Origin: Paenibacillus peoriae
GTDB lineage: Bacteria > Bacillota > Bacilli > Paenibacillales > Paenibacillaceae
Direction: 5' to 3'
Assembly: GCF_022531965.1 (NCBI RefSeq)
Contig: NZ_CP092831.1
Span: forward strand, 524,001-588,000
Length of the DNA stretch: 64,000 nucleotides
Of this stretch, positions 42,465 through 51,313 are shown piece after piece. Under the pieces are notes generated by a model. That model was not told the DNA's origin. It saw only the letters and a program-made list of their open reading frames with translations, and did no database searches. Both the position numbers and the translations under genes were made by a program. Each line of letters begins with the position of its first letter. Within the stretch, counting starts at the first letter, position 1.

Positions 42465-42826
42465 TGGCCTATATCACATATCGAGGAGAAAACACCTCTT
42501 TAATGCTTTACGGCATCCGGTTCCCGGCCAAAGTCCCGGTGTTGGTTGATAGTGAATCTGTGGTTAAAAATTTTCGTGAACGCTCGGATTTTGATATCAA
42601 GGAAGAAAAGGTTATTCCGCTGGAAGACTTGACCTTCGTCCAGCTAAAAGATAAGGCTAAGGCTGCCAAGATTGAAGGATTCGGCAGCATGAACAAGTCT
42701 GATCTGATTGCTGCTTTGCGTGGCGGTGGTAAGCCTTCCGACAATACGCCTCCTGCGGATGATCCGTCGAAACGGGAAGGGGCTGACGGTAAAAATGCTG
42801 ACGCCAACAATACTCCAACAGCGTAG
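42464..42826 (+). CDS. small head-associated protein with SAP/LEM-like motif
   Basis: A 120-residue protein. Residues 1-50 are beta-rich (AYITYRGENTSLMLYGIRFP). Residues 52-85 (LEDLTFVQLKDKAKAAKIEG, MNKSDLIAALRG) resemble the helix-extension-helix of Rho-N/SAP domains that bind nucleic acid. A Pro/Asp-rich tail follows. In this position phages keep capsid-decorating or head-completion proteins; the role here is inferred. Confidence 0.65.
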   Translation: MAYITYRGENTSLMLYGIRFPAKVPVLVDSESVVKNFRERSDFDIKEEKVIPLEDLTFVQLKDKAKAAKIEGFGSMNKSDLIAALRGGGKPSDNTPPADDPSKREGADGKNADANNTPTA

Positions 42827-43178
42827 CCGCGTAACCCCCATCCAAGAGGCATCGGTAGAGTTGCTACAGCAGTACATCGATGACGCACAGGTGCGAATTG
42901 AGCTGTATCTGCCCGTCCCCTTCCCGGCCGAAGCTGATAAGCAGATTATGCTGGCTTGGACCAAGTTGGCGGAGGGACTGGCCCTACAGGACAGCGAGGA
43001 ATATCTTGCATCGGTAGCGCGTAACTATGCGTCCGAGAGCGATGGAGCTTGGACGTACACCCGACAGGCCGTGGAGGGCAAAACAACGGGCAATCCAGAT
43101 GTGGATGCAATACTGTTCTTGTGGGTCAAGAAGCAAACGGGACCGGATGATGGTAACATCACCGCATACGTGCTATGA
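42795..43178 (+). CDS. head-tail connector, YqbG-like (DUF3199)
   Basis: A 127-residue helical protein (ASVELLQQYIDDAQVRIELY, ADKQIMLAWTKLAEGLALQD, ending PDDGNITAYVL) of the gp6/YqbG adaptor type that sits beneath the portal. The ATG at 42795 overlaps the preceding gene by 32 bases and has only a weak site. A four-base overlap with the next gene suggests coupled translation. Confidence 0.75.
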   Translation: MLTPTILQQRSRVTPIQEASVELLQQYIDDAQVRIELYLPVPFPAEADKQIMLAWTKLAEGLALQDSEEYLASVARNYASESDGAWTYTRQAVEGKTTGNPDVDAILFLWVKKQTGPDDGNITAYVL

Positions 43179-43501
43179 ACCACCGTTTTAAAACGCCATT
43201 GGCCGTGTATCGTGTTGGTCAAAAACGAGACGATGAAGACCTGTTCGACGATCGGAAATCCGGTAAGATAACTGACGTAAAATGCTTTGTCGTGAAAACG
43301 CAGACGGAAGCGAAAGCAGATTCTAAGCCAGTAATATATATCGTCAAAAAGACGGTAGGAGTGCCGCTGGTAACCGACATTAAGCTGAGTGACGAAGTGG
43401 TATTGCTAGGCCGTCGATACCTCGTGATTGACTCCATTCCGCGTCGTTACTGGCGTGAGCTGCTTGTAACATATGAGGTGAAGGGAAATGACCGTGCATG
43501 A
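43175..43501 (+). CDS. xkdH: head-tail joining protein, XkdH-like (DUF3599)
   Basis: A 108-residue beta-rich protein (MNHRFKTPLAVYRVGQKRDD, SDEVVLLGRRYLVIDSIPRR), the stopper-type component in the PBSX order between YqbG and XkdI. Length and position fit. Overlaps both neighbours, indicating a tightly packed operon. Confidence 0.75.
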   Translation: MNHRFKTPLAVYRVGQKRDDEDLFDDRKSGKITDVKCFVVKTQTEAKADSKPVIYIVKKTVGVPLVTDIKLSDEVVLLGRRYLVIDSIPRRYWRELLVTYEVKGNDRA

Positions 43502-43982
43502 TTTCGATGGACTGGCCCGGCGATTCCGTAGGATAGCTGATGAAGGGATGGAACGTATTTTACGTAACATCGCGGAGGCAGCCGGGGAAACGCTGCTCAA
43601 CCTGATCATTGATGAAATCGACCGACAGGATCTGATCGACACCGGGGCCATGTGGCAGTCCTTTTCCCGTGGTGATGATAACAACGTATGGGAATGGGAT
43701 GTAGACCGCAACGCAATCACGCTGGAGCTTGGTTCCAATCTTCCTTATGCCCAACTTGTGAATGATGGTTACACCATTGAGAAGAAACATTTTGTGCCGG
43801 GCTATTGGAATGGTGGCGGCTCATTTGTCTACGATCCGTCTGCCAAAACTGGGTTCATGGCAAAGCCGCGCAGCTTCATAGGTCGTCACTACTTTGATAT
43901 TGCTGCCGAGCATTTGGAAGGCGGGATGAACCAACTCATCATGCGCCGCCTGGAAGTCGAACTCGAAAGGATGTTGCGCTGA
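43488..43982 (+). CDS. xkdI: tail-completion protein, HK97 gp10/XkdI type
   Basis: A 164-residue protein with HK97-gp10 hallmarks: DLIDTGAMWQSFSRGDDNNV, LELGSNLPYAQLVNDGYTIE and KPRSFIGRHYFDIAAEHLEG. It finishes the head-tail interface. The start overlaps the upstream gene by 14 bases and its TGA overlaps the next ATG. Confidence 0.85.
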   Translation: MTVHDFDGLARRFRRIADEGMERILRNIAEAAGETLLNLIIDEIDRQDLIDTGAMWQSFSRGDDNNVWEWDVDRNAITLELGSNLPYAQLVNDGYTIEKKHFVPGYWNGGGSFVYDPSAKTGFMAKPRSFIGRHYFDIAAEHLEGGMNQLIMRRLEVELERMLR

Positions 43983-44476
43983 TGATGGATGTGGGAGTAA
44001 AAGCCTGGGCTGAGATCGTACGGCGGGTTTATCCTGATCTGTCTATCCTGCGAGATCGGTCTAAATGGCTGGCTGGTGACTTCAAGCTGCCTGCCGTGTT
44101 TATCGAGACGGATCTTGTTTCGGACAAGGTTCACACGCCGCGAGCTGATCGGATCATTGAAGATGTGGGGCTGGTGTTCCACTATGACAAGGAACGAGCG
44201 GACGAGCAAGACGAGGGGGAGCCTATACCGCTTGATCTTGACCCGTTGTTCCTCTACTTGCGGCAGCAACGGTTTAACGTAGCATCCAAGCGTTTTGGGG
44301 TTGTGCTGGTCATTGAGCCGCCACGAACCCGGAAAAAGGCCGACCAAGTAGAGGTCACCTTTAGGTACTCGTATTTGCTCAGTGTACCGAAGCCACTGGT
44401 CAATGACGATGGCAGCCCAATTGAGAAGATTAACAATTTTTATATCAGTCACAACGGGGAGGAATTTGACGCATGA
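43982..44476 (+). CDS. xkdJ: tail terminator protein, XkdJ-like
   Basis: A 164-residue protein (VKAWAEIVRRVYPDLSILRD, PAVFIETDLVSDKVHTPRAD, ending NNFYISHNGEEFDA) matching XkdJ-type tail terminators in length and position just before the sheath gene. The terminator caps the tail tube and joins it to the head. Confidence 0.78.
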   Translation: MMDVGVKAWAEIVRRVYPDLSILRDRSKWLAGDFKLPAVFIETDLVSDKVHTPRADRIIEDVGLVFHYDKERADEQDEGEPIPLDLDPLFLYLRQQRFNVASKRFGVVLVIEPPRTRKKADQVEVTFRYSYLLSVPKPLVNDDGSPIEKINNFYISHNGEEFDA

Positions 44477-44733
44477 CTGACGATTTAAACAAACGAAATA
44501 AGCAGGAATGGATAGAGAGCGCAGCGATCTTGAAGGCAGAGCCTTACGAGATTGCGGGCGCTCTTTTTGATTGCGCTGCTGACGTCTTACTTTCGCGGGC
44601 AGAAGTGGAGCAAAGACTGGATGCGTATTTGCATCCGGTCAAGGAAGCCCCTGCTTCTGTGCCTGTTAAACCAGAAGTATCACAAGTGAAAAAACCAAAG
44701 GAGGAAACGCCAAATGACAATTCAGCGGGTTAG
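44473..44733 (+). CDS. small protein before the sheath gene (XkzA-like position)
   Basis: An 86-residue protein with a helical core (SAAILKAEPYEIAGALFDCA, SRAEVEQRLDAYLHPV) and a Pro/Lys-rich tail. PBSX has a small gene, xkzA, in the same place between xkdJ and xkdK; equivalence is by position and size. It overlaps the sheath gene by 20 bases. Confidence 0.6.
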   Translation: MTDDLNKRNKQEWIESAAILKAEPYEIAGALFDCAADVLLSRAEVEQRLDAYLHPVKEAPASVPVKPEVSQVKKPKEETPNDNSAG

Positions 44734-46066
44734 GCCCAGCGCGTACATTGAATTGCTAGTAAAGGCACGGTCTCGGGTTGTTCCAACAACTGGCCGCGTA
44801 CTCATTCCCTATCAGGCCGAATGGGGCGCACCGAACCAAGCCGTAGATATGGCTAATGATTCGGAGCGCCTGAAGGAGTCCGGCAAGCTTGTTGATGTAT
44901 TGGAGCTTGCTGCCGAAAGCGGGGCGACTGTTATCGGCTACCGGGTTACAAACGGGGAAGAAAAGGCTGCATCTGTCGCTGTTGCTGACAGCTACACTAT
45001 TGAGGCACGTTATCCAGGAACACGAGGCAATGATTTGGAATACATGGTGCGTCCGGCTCTTATCGATGGCACCAAGAAGGAGATCGTAGTTCGCGACACC
45101 AAGGGCGTGTATGACACAGAAACGTATCTAGTTGCAGACAAGGCGGCTGCTGTGGAAGCTCTTAAAAAGTCCGCTATGGTCCGTTTTAAGGATACTGGCG
45201 CAACTGCTCTTGCAGACGTGGCTTATACCAAACTGGATGGCGGTACAACTGGCACGGCCATATTGGCAGCGACCGACTGGAATCGTATCTTTAACCGGGT
45301 GTACGGCCTGACGTTCGATACTATTTACCTCTCCGCTGTTGATCCGGCTGTACAAGCTTCCGCCAAACAATGGCTGCTAGATCGTCGCGATAAGGGTCAT
45401 AAGCTGGCGACGTTGGTTGTCGCTGGCCCGGAAGCTACGGACGGCGACATTGAGGCGCACAACGCACGCAGTCGCGCCATGAATGCCCGTTATGTAATTA
45501 ACTGCTCTCTTGCTGGCGATCACACCAACGGTAAGACCTACACATCCGTCGGATGGGCTGCATGGGTGGCTGGGCTGGTTGCGGGTACACCTGCCAATAA
45601 GTCATTTACGGGTGTTGAAGTGCCTATGACATTGGCAAAAGTGGACTGGAGTCACACTGAGGCACTAAAAGGACTGGCAGAAGGAACGCTGATGGCTACA
45701 CGAGATGGGTACAAATACATTATCGAATCTGCTATTAACACTCTGACCACGATCGGACCAAATGAGCGTGAGGACTTTGGGAAGATTCGCGTTTCCGCTA
45801 CGATTGACCAAGTAATGAACGATATCTACGAAGCGGGCAAGCGTTGGAAAGCCAAGCTGGATAACGACAAAGAAGGCCGCGGCATGTTTATTGCTGCTGT
45901 GTTGGAATATCTTAAAATTCGTGCTCAGCAGAAGGCCATTGCAGACAAATTCAGTTTCTCAGAAAATCCAGATAAGACAAGCGAGAACGATTATGCCTAT
46001 TTCAAGCTCGGCGCCAAACCGCTTGATGCTATCGAAATTTTCTATACTGACTGGGAGGTGGAATAA
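44714..46066 (+). CDS. xkdK: contractile tail sheath protein (XkdK)
   Basis: A 450-residue sheath protein, which shows that the phage has a contractile (myovirus) tail. Family stretches include SRVVPTTGRVLIPYQAEWGA, EARYPGTRGNDLEYMVRPAL, GLVAGTPANKSFTGVEVPM and a C-terminal IEIFYTDWEVE. The protein polymerises around the tube and contracts on infection. GGAGG lies seven bases ahead of the ATG. Confidence 0.92.
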   Translation: MTIQRVRPSAYIELLVKARSRVVPTTGRVLIPYQAEWGAPNQAVDMANDSERLKESGKLVDVLELAAESGATVIGYRVTNGEEKAASVAVADSYTIEARYPGTRGNDLEYMVRPALIDGTKKEIVVRDTKGVYDTETYLVADKAAAVEALKKSAMVRFKDTGATALADVAYTKLDGGTTGTAILAATDWNRIFNRVYGLTFDTIYLSAVDPAVQASAKQWLLDRRDKGHKLATLVVAGPEATDGDIEAHNARSRAMNARYVINCSLAGDHTNGKTYTSVGWAAWVAGLVAGTPANKSFTGVEVPMTLAKVDWSHTEALKGLAEGTLMATRDGYKYIIESAINTLTTIGPNEREDFGKIRVSATIDQVMNDIYEAGKRWKAKLDNDKEGRGMFIAAVLEYLKIRAQQKAIADKFSFSENPDKTSENDYAYFKLGAKPLDAIEIFYTDWEVE

Positions 46067-46069
46067 TAG

Positions 46070-46513
46070 ATGGAACGCGAACTTATTGGACGAAATCTCT
46101 CGTTACAGGATGACAACGGTGAGGACGTACAGACGGTGAAAGAAGTGGAAGTGCTACTGAAACCAGAAAACTTGGACATTGTTCGAGCACGGCGCATGGC
46201 TAAAACGAAGCAACTCACAGGATACGAAATTTCAGTTAAAATTGTCATGTCAAAACTTGAATCGCGATTGCGATACCGACTGCTGGACGACTTTAAAGCA
46301 GGTCGTACAATGTTTCTTCCTCGTATTACAGGTTCCTTGGAAGACCGTATCACGGGCAACACGGAACGTGTCCTTATCACAGGGATTCACATTCATGAGG
46401 AAATAGATATTCTTGTCGCGAAAATTGATGATAACAATGGTATAGACATTACCTTGTCGGGTACAGCAACGGATTTCGATTTCGTTGACAAGTTTCCGGA
46501 TTACATGGCTTAA
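46070..46513 (+). CDS. xkdM: tail tube protein (XkdM)
   Basis: A 147-residue protein that forms the inner tube of the tail. MERELIGRNLSLQDDNGEDV, ARRMAKTKQLTGYEISVKIV and ISLSGTATDFDF-like ending (DITLSGTATDFDFVDKFPDY) match the XkdM family. It follows the sheath by three bases. A cargo gene separates it from the assembly chaperone. Confidence 0.87.
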   Translation: MERELIGRNLSLQDDNGEDVQTVKEVEVLLKPENLDIVRARRMAKTKQLTGYEISVKIVMSKLESRLRYRLLDDFKAGRTMFLPRITGSLEDRITGNTERVLITGIHIHEEIDILVAKIDDNNGIDITLSGTATDFDFVDKFPDYMA

Positions 46514-46733
46514 GTGGAACAAAGGGTTCTTTTCCGCAATGTTGATAGGCTCTAGCAAAGATGGTCTAAAAAAATATGAATATTCATATTAGTTTTACAA
46601 GTTTTGATTTCATCCATGAAGTAGCCCATAAAAAATTCGAAAATTTAGCGATGATTTTACCAAAAACTATTTATATTTGGATATATATTCTATATAATAG
46701 GTGTGTATTCCAAATATGAAAGGATGATGTAAG

Positions 46734-47075
46734 GTGAAAAAGAAACTATTGATTGGACTTTTAACTGTTGCAGCATGCTTCTCTTTAGGATCGACATCAT
46801 TTGCTTCTCCGGCTGCCGCCGCTCCAGATTCTCAAGCCGCAATTACGCAAGGGGTTACTACGAACGCAGTTATCAGTCGATTAACTCTTAAAGTAGGCGA
46901 ATCGAGGTATCTGACTGGTTCAAGTTTTTGGATTAGTGGGGATCAGGGGGACAATAACCCAATCTATCTCAATGTTGATGGTCTAGTAGTTGGTCTGAAG
47001 CCTGGAGTCGCTTTGGTTGTGGCTGATCTACCAGATGGATCGGGGCAAATTGAGTATTACATTACTGTAAAATAA
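46734..47075 (+). CDS. secreted small cargo protein inserted in tail operon
   Basis: A 113-residue exported protein. A signal peptide (KKKLLIGLLTVAACFSLG, cleavage near SFA-SPA) precedes a beta-rich domain (LTLKVGESRYLTGSSFWISG, GLVVGLKPGVALVVADLPDG) with an Ig-like look. A strong AT-rich promoter region (TATATAATAGG at about 46690) and a terminator flank it, and its base composition differs from tail genes. Such insertions are usual for lysogenic-conversion genes. No known function. Confidence 0.7.
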   Translation: MKKKLLIGLLTVAACFSLGSTSFASPAAAAPDSQAAITQGVTTNAVISRLTLKVGESRYLTGSSFWISGDQGDNNPIYLNVDGLVVGLKPGVALVVADLPDGSGQIEYYITVK

Positions 47076-47093
47076 TAAATTCCTAGATCATTT

Positions 47094-47137
47094 AAGCCTG
47101 TAGACTGACTCCAATAGGAGTAGTTTGCAGGCTTTTT
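47094..47137 (+). terminator. terminator of the inserted secreted-protein gene
   Basis: AAGCCTG pairs with CAGGCTT around an inner ACTCC/GGAGT stem, followed by TTT. It isolates the inserted gene from the tail operon. Confidence 0.7.
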
Positions 47138-47204
47138 ACATGCAGTGATTATTCAAAATACCTGTGTTTTGATGAAAGAAGACTAATAAATTGGAGGAAT
47201 CACA

Positions 47205-47615
47205 ATGAGCGACAAATTACAAAAATATCTTGCGGCTGGCACGGCGGCGGCAAAGCCGGAACAAATCGAAGTGGAAGTGGCAGGAGATAAATGGTCTGTA
47301 CGTCGTTTGACGACAATGGACATCCGACGTTGCTATGATGTGGCATTTAATGACGATGGTTCACCAAAGGAAACGTTCAATGAAATCGACGCTATGATTG
47401 TGCGGGCGACTGACCATGACTTCGACTGGAACAACATAGAGCTTCTGAAAGCTTACAACTGCATAAACAAGAATGAGTTGCCGCCACGAATGTTCAGCAA
47501 CCCAGACCATTATGCAATCCTCAGCAAGGCGGTACGTAACTTCCAAGAAACTAAGGAAGAATTGCTGAAAGAAGCAAAAAACTCATACGGCAAGACGGAG
47601 AAGCAAGCTGGATAG
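47205..47615 (+). CDS. xkdN: tail assembly chaperone (XkdN)
   Basis: A 136-residue chaperone (VEVAGDKWSVRRLTTMDIRR, FDWNNIELLKAYNCINKNEL) of the XkdN type that guides tail tube assembly onto the tape measure. At 47576-47582 the codons GCA AAA AAC carry the slippery heptamer A AAA AAC in the right frame, near the end of the gene. A fraction of ribosomes should shift to -1 and read into the next frame. GGAGG lies eight bases before the ATG. Confidence 0.88.
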   Translation: MSDKLQKYLAAGTAAAKPEQIEVEVAGDKWSVRRLTTMDIRRCYDVAFNDDGSPKETFNEIDAMIVRATDHDFDWNNIELLKAYNCINKNELPPRMFSNPDHYAILSKAVRNFQETKEELLKEAKNSYGKTEKQAG

Positions 47616-47752
47616 CTCACTTTTGGGTGAACCAGAAAAAACTGCCTTCTGAGGTCTTGCCATATGAAATAGATGAACAGCGCCAGTATTATTTTTGTCT
47701 GGCAGCATCAATGATTGCTGAGGAGGAAATGGCGCGTTTGAATCGGAAATAG
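47576..47752 (+). CDS. -1 frameshift extension of XkdN (gpT-like)
   Basis: Slipping back one base at A AAA AAC gives a frame reading ASWIAHFWVNQKKLPSEVLP, then QRQYYFCLAASMIAEEEMAR, and stopping at 47750-47752. The fusion would be 182 residues. It has no start codon or ribosome-binding site of its own. Lambda G/GT and the PBSX xkdN/xkzB pair use the same scheme, where the long form binds the tape measure. Confidence 0.8.
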   Translation, partial: KKLIRQDGEASWIAHFWVNQKKLPSEVLPYEIDEQRQYYFCLAASMIAEEEMARLNRK

Positions 47753-47773
47753 TCACGTCAAAACAGGAAGGGG

Positions 47774-50700
47774 GTGGGAACAATAGCAACTACATCAGTT
47801 ACGGTACCGTTTGAGGCCCGAGATATGATAACCGGTGCTGTAAGGAATATGCGGCGTATGCTTCAGGGCGCACATGACGACCTGATGAATTTTCGTCGTG
47901 CATCGGGCAGCATGTTCGATGATTTTGTATCCGGTAGCCGTCGGGCGAGGGAATCAGCGGACGATCTAGGCAGACGGATCAATGGCGCGTCCGATGAAGT
48001 ACGACGTATGAATCAGATCCACTTGAACGATATCTTTCGTCGTGCACGTGCTGGAGCTGATGATCTTAGGCGTTCTGCTGATCGTGCAGACGCGGATATC
48101 CGCAGCATTCGTGATGCTAATGTGAAATTACGTGCTGAGGATTCTATAAGTCCAGTCGTTGACCAGGTATCTGACAAGATTTCAGCCTTGGCAGCTTTGG
48201 CGGGCGGGATTATGCTCGGTAGCGGTGTGAGTGATTCTATGTTTGGAGGCGTGTCCGATTACAGCCGTGAGGCGGCGCGAAGTGCAGCTTACATGCCCGA
48301 GAACATTCGTCAGCAGAGTCTTAATACGGTGGATGACTTGGTTAAAAAGGCCATTATTCCAGATCGTATAGAAGGAACCCGGCAACTTGCCGATGCAGCT
48401 CCCCTAGTACAGGACAAATCCAAGATGAGTGACTTCGTAAGTGCGTCTGCTAAAATCCAGTACATTCGCCCGGATGCCGGAGCTGAGGAAGTACAGCGGG
48501 CGCTGTCTCAAACGTCGAACAGTTTTAAAGAATCCTACAGTCAAGTCGCTGATAGCATGATGTATGCTTATAAGGAGGTAGGTGACAAGCAGCAGGATCT
48601 GTTCGATACGTTTTGGGAGTACAGTCCATACTTTGCAAGCAGCGGCACCGATTCAGCGCAAATGGCAAATTTTTTAACGAAAACTGTCCAGAATGGCGCA
48701 TTTAACTTCGACAAGCCTGCCGACTTTTTCAAAGAGACGTTTGGTGTCAAAGCTCTGAATACAGGGGATATGGCGAATTACTTTATCAGTCGTGGGGCAG
48801 GGAAGGATGAAGCCCAACGCCAGGCGTCGGCTTTTACTGACGACATTAATTCAGGTGACAAACAGCGTGCGCAAGGAGCCATTGCAGCATTAGTCGGGGA
48901 TTTGGCCACTCAAACCAGAAGTCAGCTAAAACAGTCTCTTGTCACTCTAGGTTCTGGCGCTGGTGAAGACAATGCTGATTCCATCCTGAAGACGTTCGGC
49001 ACAGCGTTTCAAAAAGCACCAAACATGAAGGGCACCACTGATAATTTGCTTCGTAAGCAGCAAACTGCTGACCCAATGACGGAAATGAAGCAAACTCGTG
49101 CTGAAATGAGCTTGCAGATGCAAGAGATTGGAACCAATATTGCTCAAGCAGCCCTTCCAGCTATGAAGGAATTTAACGCCTTGCTGGTACAGAATAAGGA
49201 CAATATTCAGGCACTTGGTACGGGGATAACCAATGCGATAACCGGAGCGACCAGCTTCTATAAAGATCATTTTAAAGCCATAAACTCTGCTCTGATGGGG
49301 CTGGCTGCTGTACTGGTGGCTAAGAAATTATGGTCTTTCGCTCAGAGTGTTAAGAAATTCAATGATGACTTAACCACCGCAGCAAAATGGGTAGGAGAGA
49401 AGGGCAAAGCGGGGGCAAATGCCACTGGCAGAGGAGTCAAAGCCGGTTGGAATTGGATTCGTCGCAAACCTCCCGAACCTCCAGCTCCACCGCCTGACGA
49501 AACTCCAGCCCAACGAGCTGCACGAATACGGGAGCGGATGGGTGGACGCGGTATTAGACGCCAATTGAGTGGAAACCGTAACCCTGTCGATGATCGTATT
49601 GGCGGTTTACGCTCTATCGCTTCCATGACTGTTAACGCTACGAAAGTCTATATAAATGGCTCTGTGTCTGGTGGCGGAGACGGCGGGGCAGGTGATGGTG
49701 GTGGCGATGGGGGCGACCGAGACAGAGATCGCCGCCGTAGACGAAACCGTCGTGGAGGGCGTAGGGGAGCGGGAGGCGGTGGCGGTAGACGACGTATACG
49801 TATTAATGGTCCCCGTCCCACTCCACCAAATCCACCTAACCCGAACCCAAGCCCAAGGGGATCGCGTGACAATCCTTATCGTATTCGTCGTCCAGCTCCA
49901 CCAAATCCACCGCCACCACCGAGTCCGCCATCTGGCGGTGGCCGTCTGCGAGGTTTCCTGAAAGGAGCAGGCAAAGCGGCTAAAGTTGGCGGTATCGTTG
50001 GTACGGTTGCAAGCGTAGCAGCCGGTGCATATGACCTCTATCAAGCATCAAAGGACAAGGGCTTGCGTGAGGCTGTATCTACTCAGGGCGGTGCTATGGT
50101 TGGTGGTGTAGCTGGCGGTGCTATTGGTGGGGCTCTAGGGTCTGCCCTTGGACCACTCGGTACAATGGCCGGTGCATACATCGGAAACATCGTCGGTGAA
50201 AAGATCGGGAAATTTGCCGATGAAAGTGGATTGACCCGGAAAGTCGTGGATGGTGCGGTTGGAATCTTTAACTCTGCTAAGGATACCTGGACTGGCGTGA
50301 AAAACTGGTTCACGGGGGACAAGAAGGAAGAGAAGCCTGGTCCACCGCCAGAAGCCAAGATTACAATTAACGGGCTCACTGTGCAAAAGCAGCAGCATCT
50401 CAAGCAAATTGGAGACGAGGTACGCAAAAGTATAATCGATAAGGGGCTTAAAGAGGGACTGAAAACTGTTGCTGAACAGCCAGAAGTCAAGCAACGCCTT
50501 AATGCACTTAAAAATGCATGGGGTGTTGTGTGGAAGATGGGCGATAGTAGTAAGGCTCAGAAAGATGTCAAGGCTGTAGGAACCGCTACAAAGAGCAGCG
50601 CTGATGATGTGGCCAAAGGGGAAGCAAAAAATAAACAGAGTTTTAATAGTGTCAGCGCTGCTGCAAAAACGGCCGTGGATAAGACCACACAATATCTGTT

Positions 50701-51310
50701 GTCACTTAAAAACGTATCGAGCCAAGGCAATAGCTGGGGAAGTGATCTTATGTCCCATTTTATTGCTGGTATGCGCGGCCAGTTCCCCACGTTGTCTTCC
50801 GTCGTCAGTTCCGTTGCAGTAGTCCTTAAAAAGATGAAGGAAGCAAAAGATGCTAATTCTGGCGGCGGTGGAATTACACCGAAACCTAAGCCAAAACCAT
50901 ATGCTCAAGGTGGATATATCAATCGTCCACATGTTGGTTTGGTTGGGGAAGCTGGTCCGGAAATGATTATTCCGTTGTCGGCCAGCCGACGCAATCGTGG
51001 TCGGGAGCTGTGGGAGCGGGCCGGGATTATTATGGGTGTACGCCCATATGCAAACGGCGGCCAAGTCGGACGACCAAACCTGATAGGGGCATCCAGTTTG
51101 ATGCCGATGGCGCAGATGCTTAATCCATCAGCTTCGACTGCCCCGAAGTCAGTCAGCATCGAGAATATTAATATTGATTTTGGTGAACTCGCGAAAGGAA
51201 TCACCAACTTTGTAGAGTTTGCAAAAATGCTTAGTAGTCCGCAAGGTCGAGCTCTGATCCGCAAGGTGGTTGGCGAAGAGGTATTGAAAGCATTAGAGAA
51301 TGGAGGATAA
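47774..51310 (+). CDS. xkdO: tape measure protein (XkdO-like)
   Basis: A 1178-residue protein that sets tail length. The N-terminal 150 residues are helical coiled coil; residues 140-480 include FGGVSDYSREAARSAAYMPE and helix-rich repeats; a hydrophobic stretch (about 500-525) is typical of tape measures. Residues about 630-725 are an unusual Gly/Arg then Pro/Asn-rich low-complexity segment, followed by a glycine-zipper-like region (GGVAGGAIGGALGSALGPLG). The C-terminal AGPEMIIPL motif is a common tape-measure signature. A GTG start follows AGGAAGGG. Confidence 0.92.
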   Translation: MGTIATTSVTVPFEARDMITGAVRNMRRMLQGAHDDLMNFRRASGSMFDDFVSGSRRARESADDLGRRINGASDEVRRMNQIHLNDIFRRARAGADDLRRSADRADADIRSIRDANVKLRAEDSISPVVDQVSDKISALAALAGGIMLGSGVSDSMFGGVSDYSREAARSAAYMPENIRQQSLNTVDDLVKKAIIPDRIEGTRQLADAAPLVQDKSKMSDFVSASAKIQYIRPDAGAEEVQRALSQTSNSFKESYSQVADSMMYAYKEVGDKQQDLFDTFWEYSPYFASSGTDSAQMANFLTKTVQNGAFNFDKPADFFKETFGVKALNTGDMANYFISRGAGKDEAQRQASAFTDDINSGDKQRAQGAIAALVGDLATQTRSQLKQSLVTLGSGAGEDNADSILKTFGTAFQKAPNMKGTTDNLLRKQQTADPMTEMKQTRAEMSLQMQEIGTNIAQAALPAMKEFNALLVQNKDNIQALGTGITNAITGATSFYKDHFKAINSALMGLAAVLVAKKLWSFAQSVKKFNDDLTTAAKWVGEKGKAGANATGRGVKAGWNWIRRKPPEPPAPPPDETPAQRAARIRERMGGRGIRRQLSGNRNPVDDRIGGLRSIASMTVNATKVYINGSVSGGGDGGAGDGGGDGGDRDRDRRRRRNRRGGRRGAGGGGGRRRIRINGPRPTPPNPPNPNPSPRGSRDNPYRIRRPAPPNPPPPPSPPSGGGRLRGFLKGAGKAAKVGGIVGTVASVAAGAYDLYQASKDKGLREAVSTQGGAMVGGVAGGAIGGALGSALGPLGTMAGAYIGNIVGEKIGKFADESGLTRKVVDGAVGIFNSAKDTWTGVKNWFTGDKKEEKPGPPPEAKITINGLTVQKQQHLKQIGDEVRKSIIDKGLKEGLKTVAEQPEVKQRLNALKNAWGVVWKMGDSSKAQKDVKAVGTATKSSADDVAKGEAKNKQSFNSVSAAAKTAVDKTTQYLLSLKNVSSQGNSWGSDLMSHFIAGMRGQFPTLSSVVSSVAVVLKKMKEAKDANSGGGGITPKPKPKPYAQGGYINRPHVGLVGEAGPEMIIPLSASRRNRGRELWERAGIIMGVRPYANGGQVGRPNLIGASSLMPMAQMLNPSASTAPKSVSIENINIDFGELAKGITNFVEFAKMLSSPQGRALIRKVVGEEVLKALENGG

Positions 51311-51313
51311 ACG

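Noticed and set aside
49607..50044. Long minus-strand frames opposite the tape measure repeat
   Set aside because: Low-complexity antisense of Gly/Pro-rich codons, with no ribosome-binding site.
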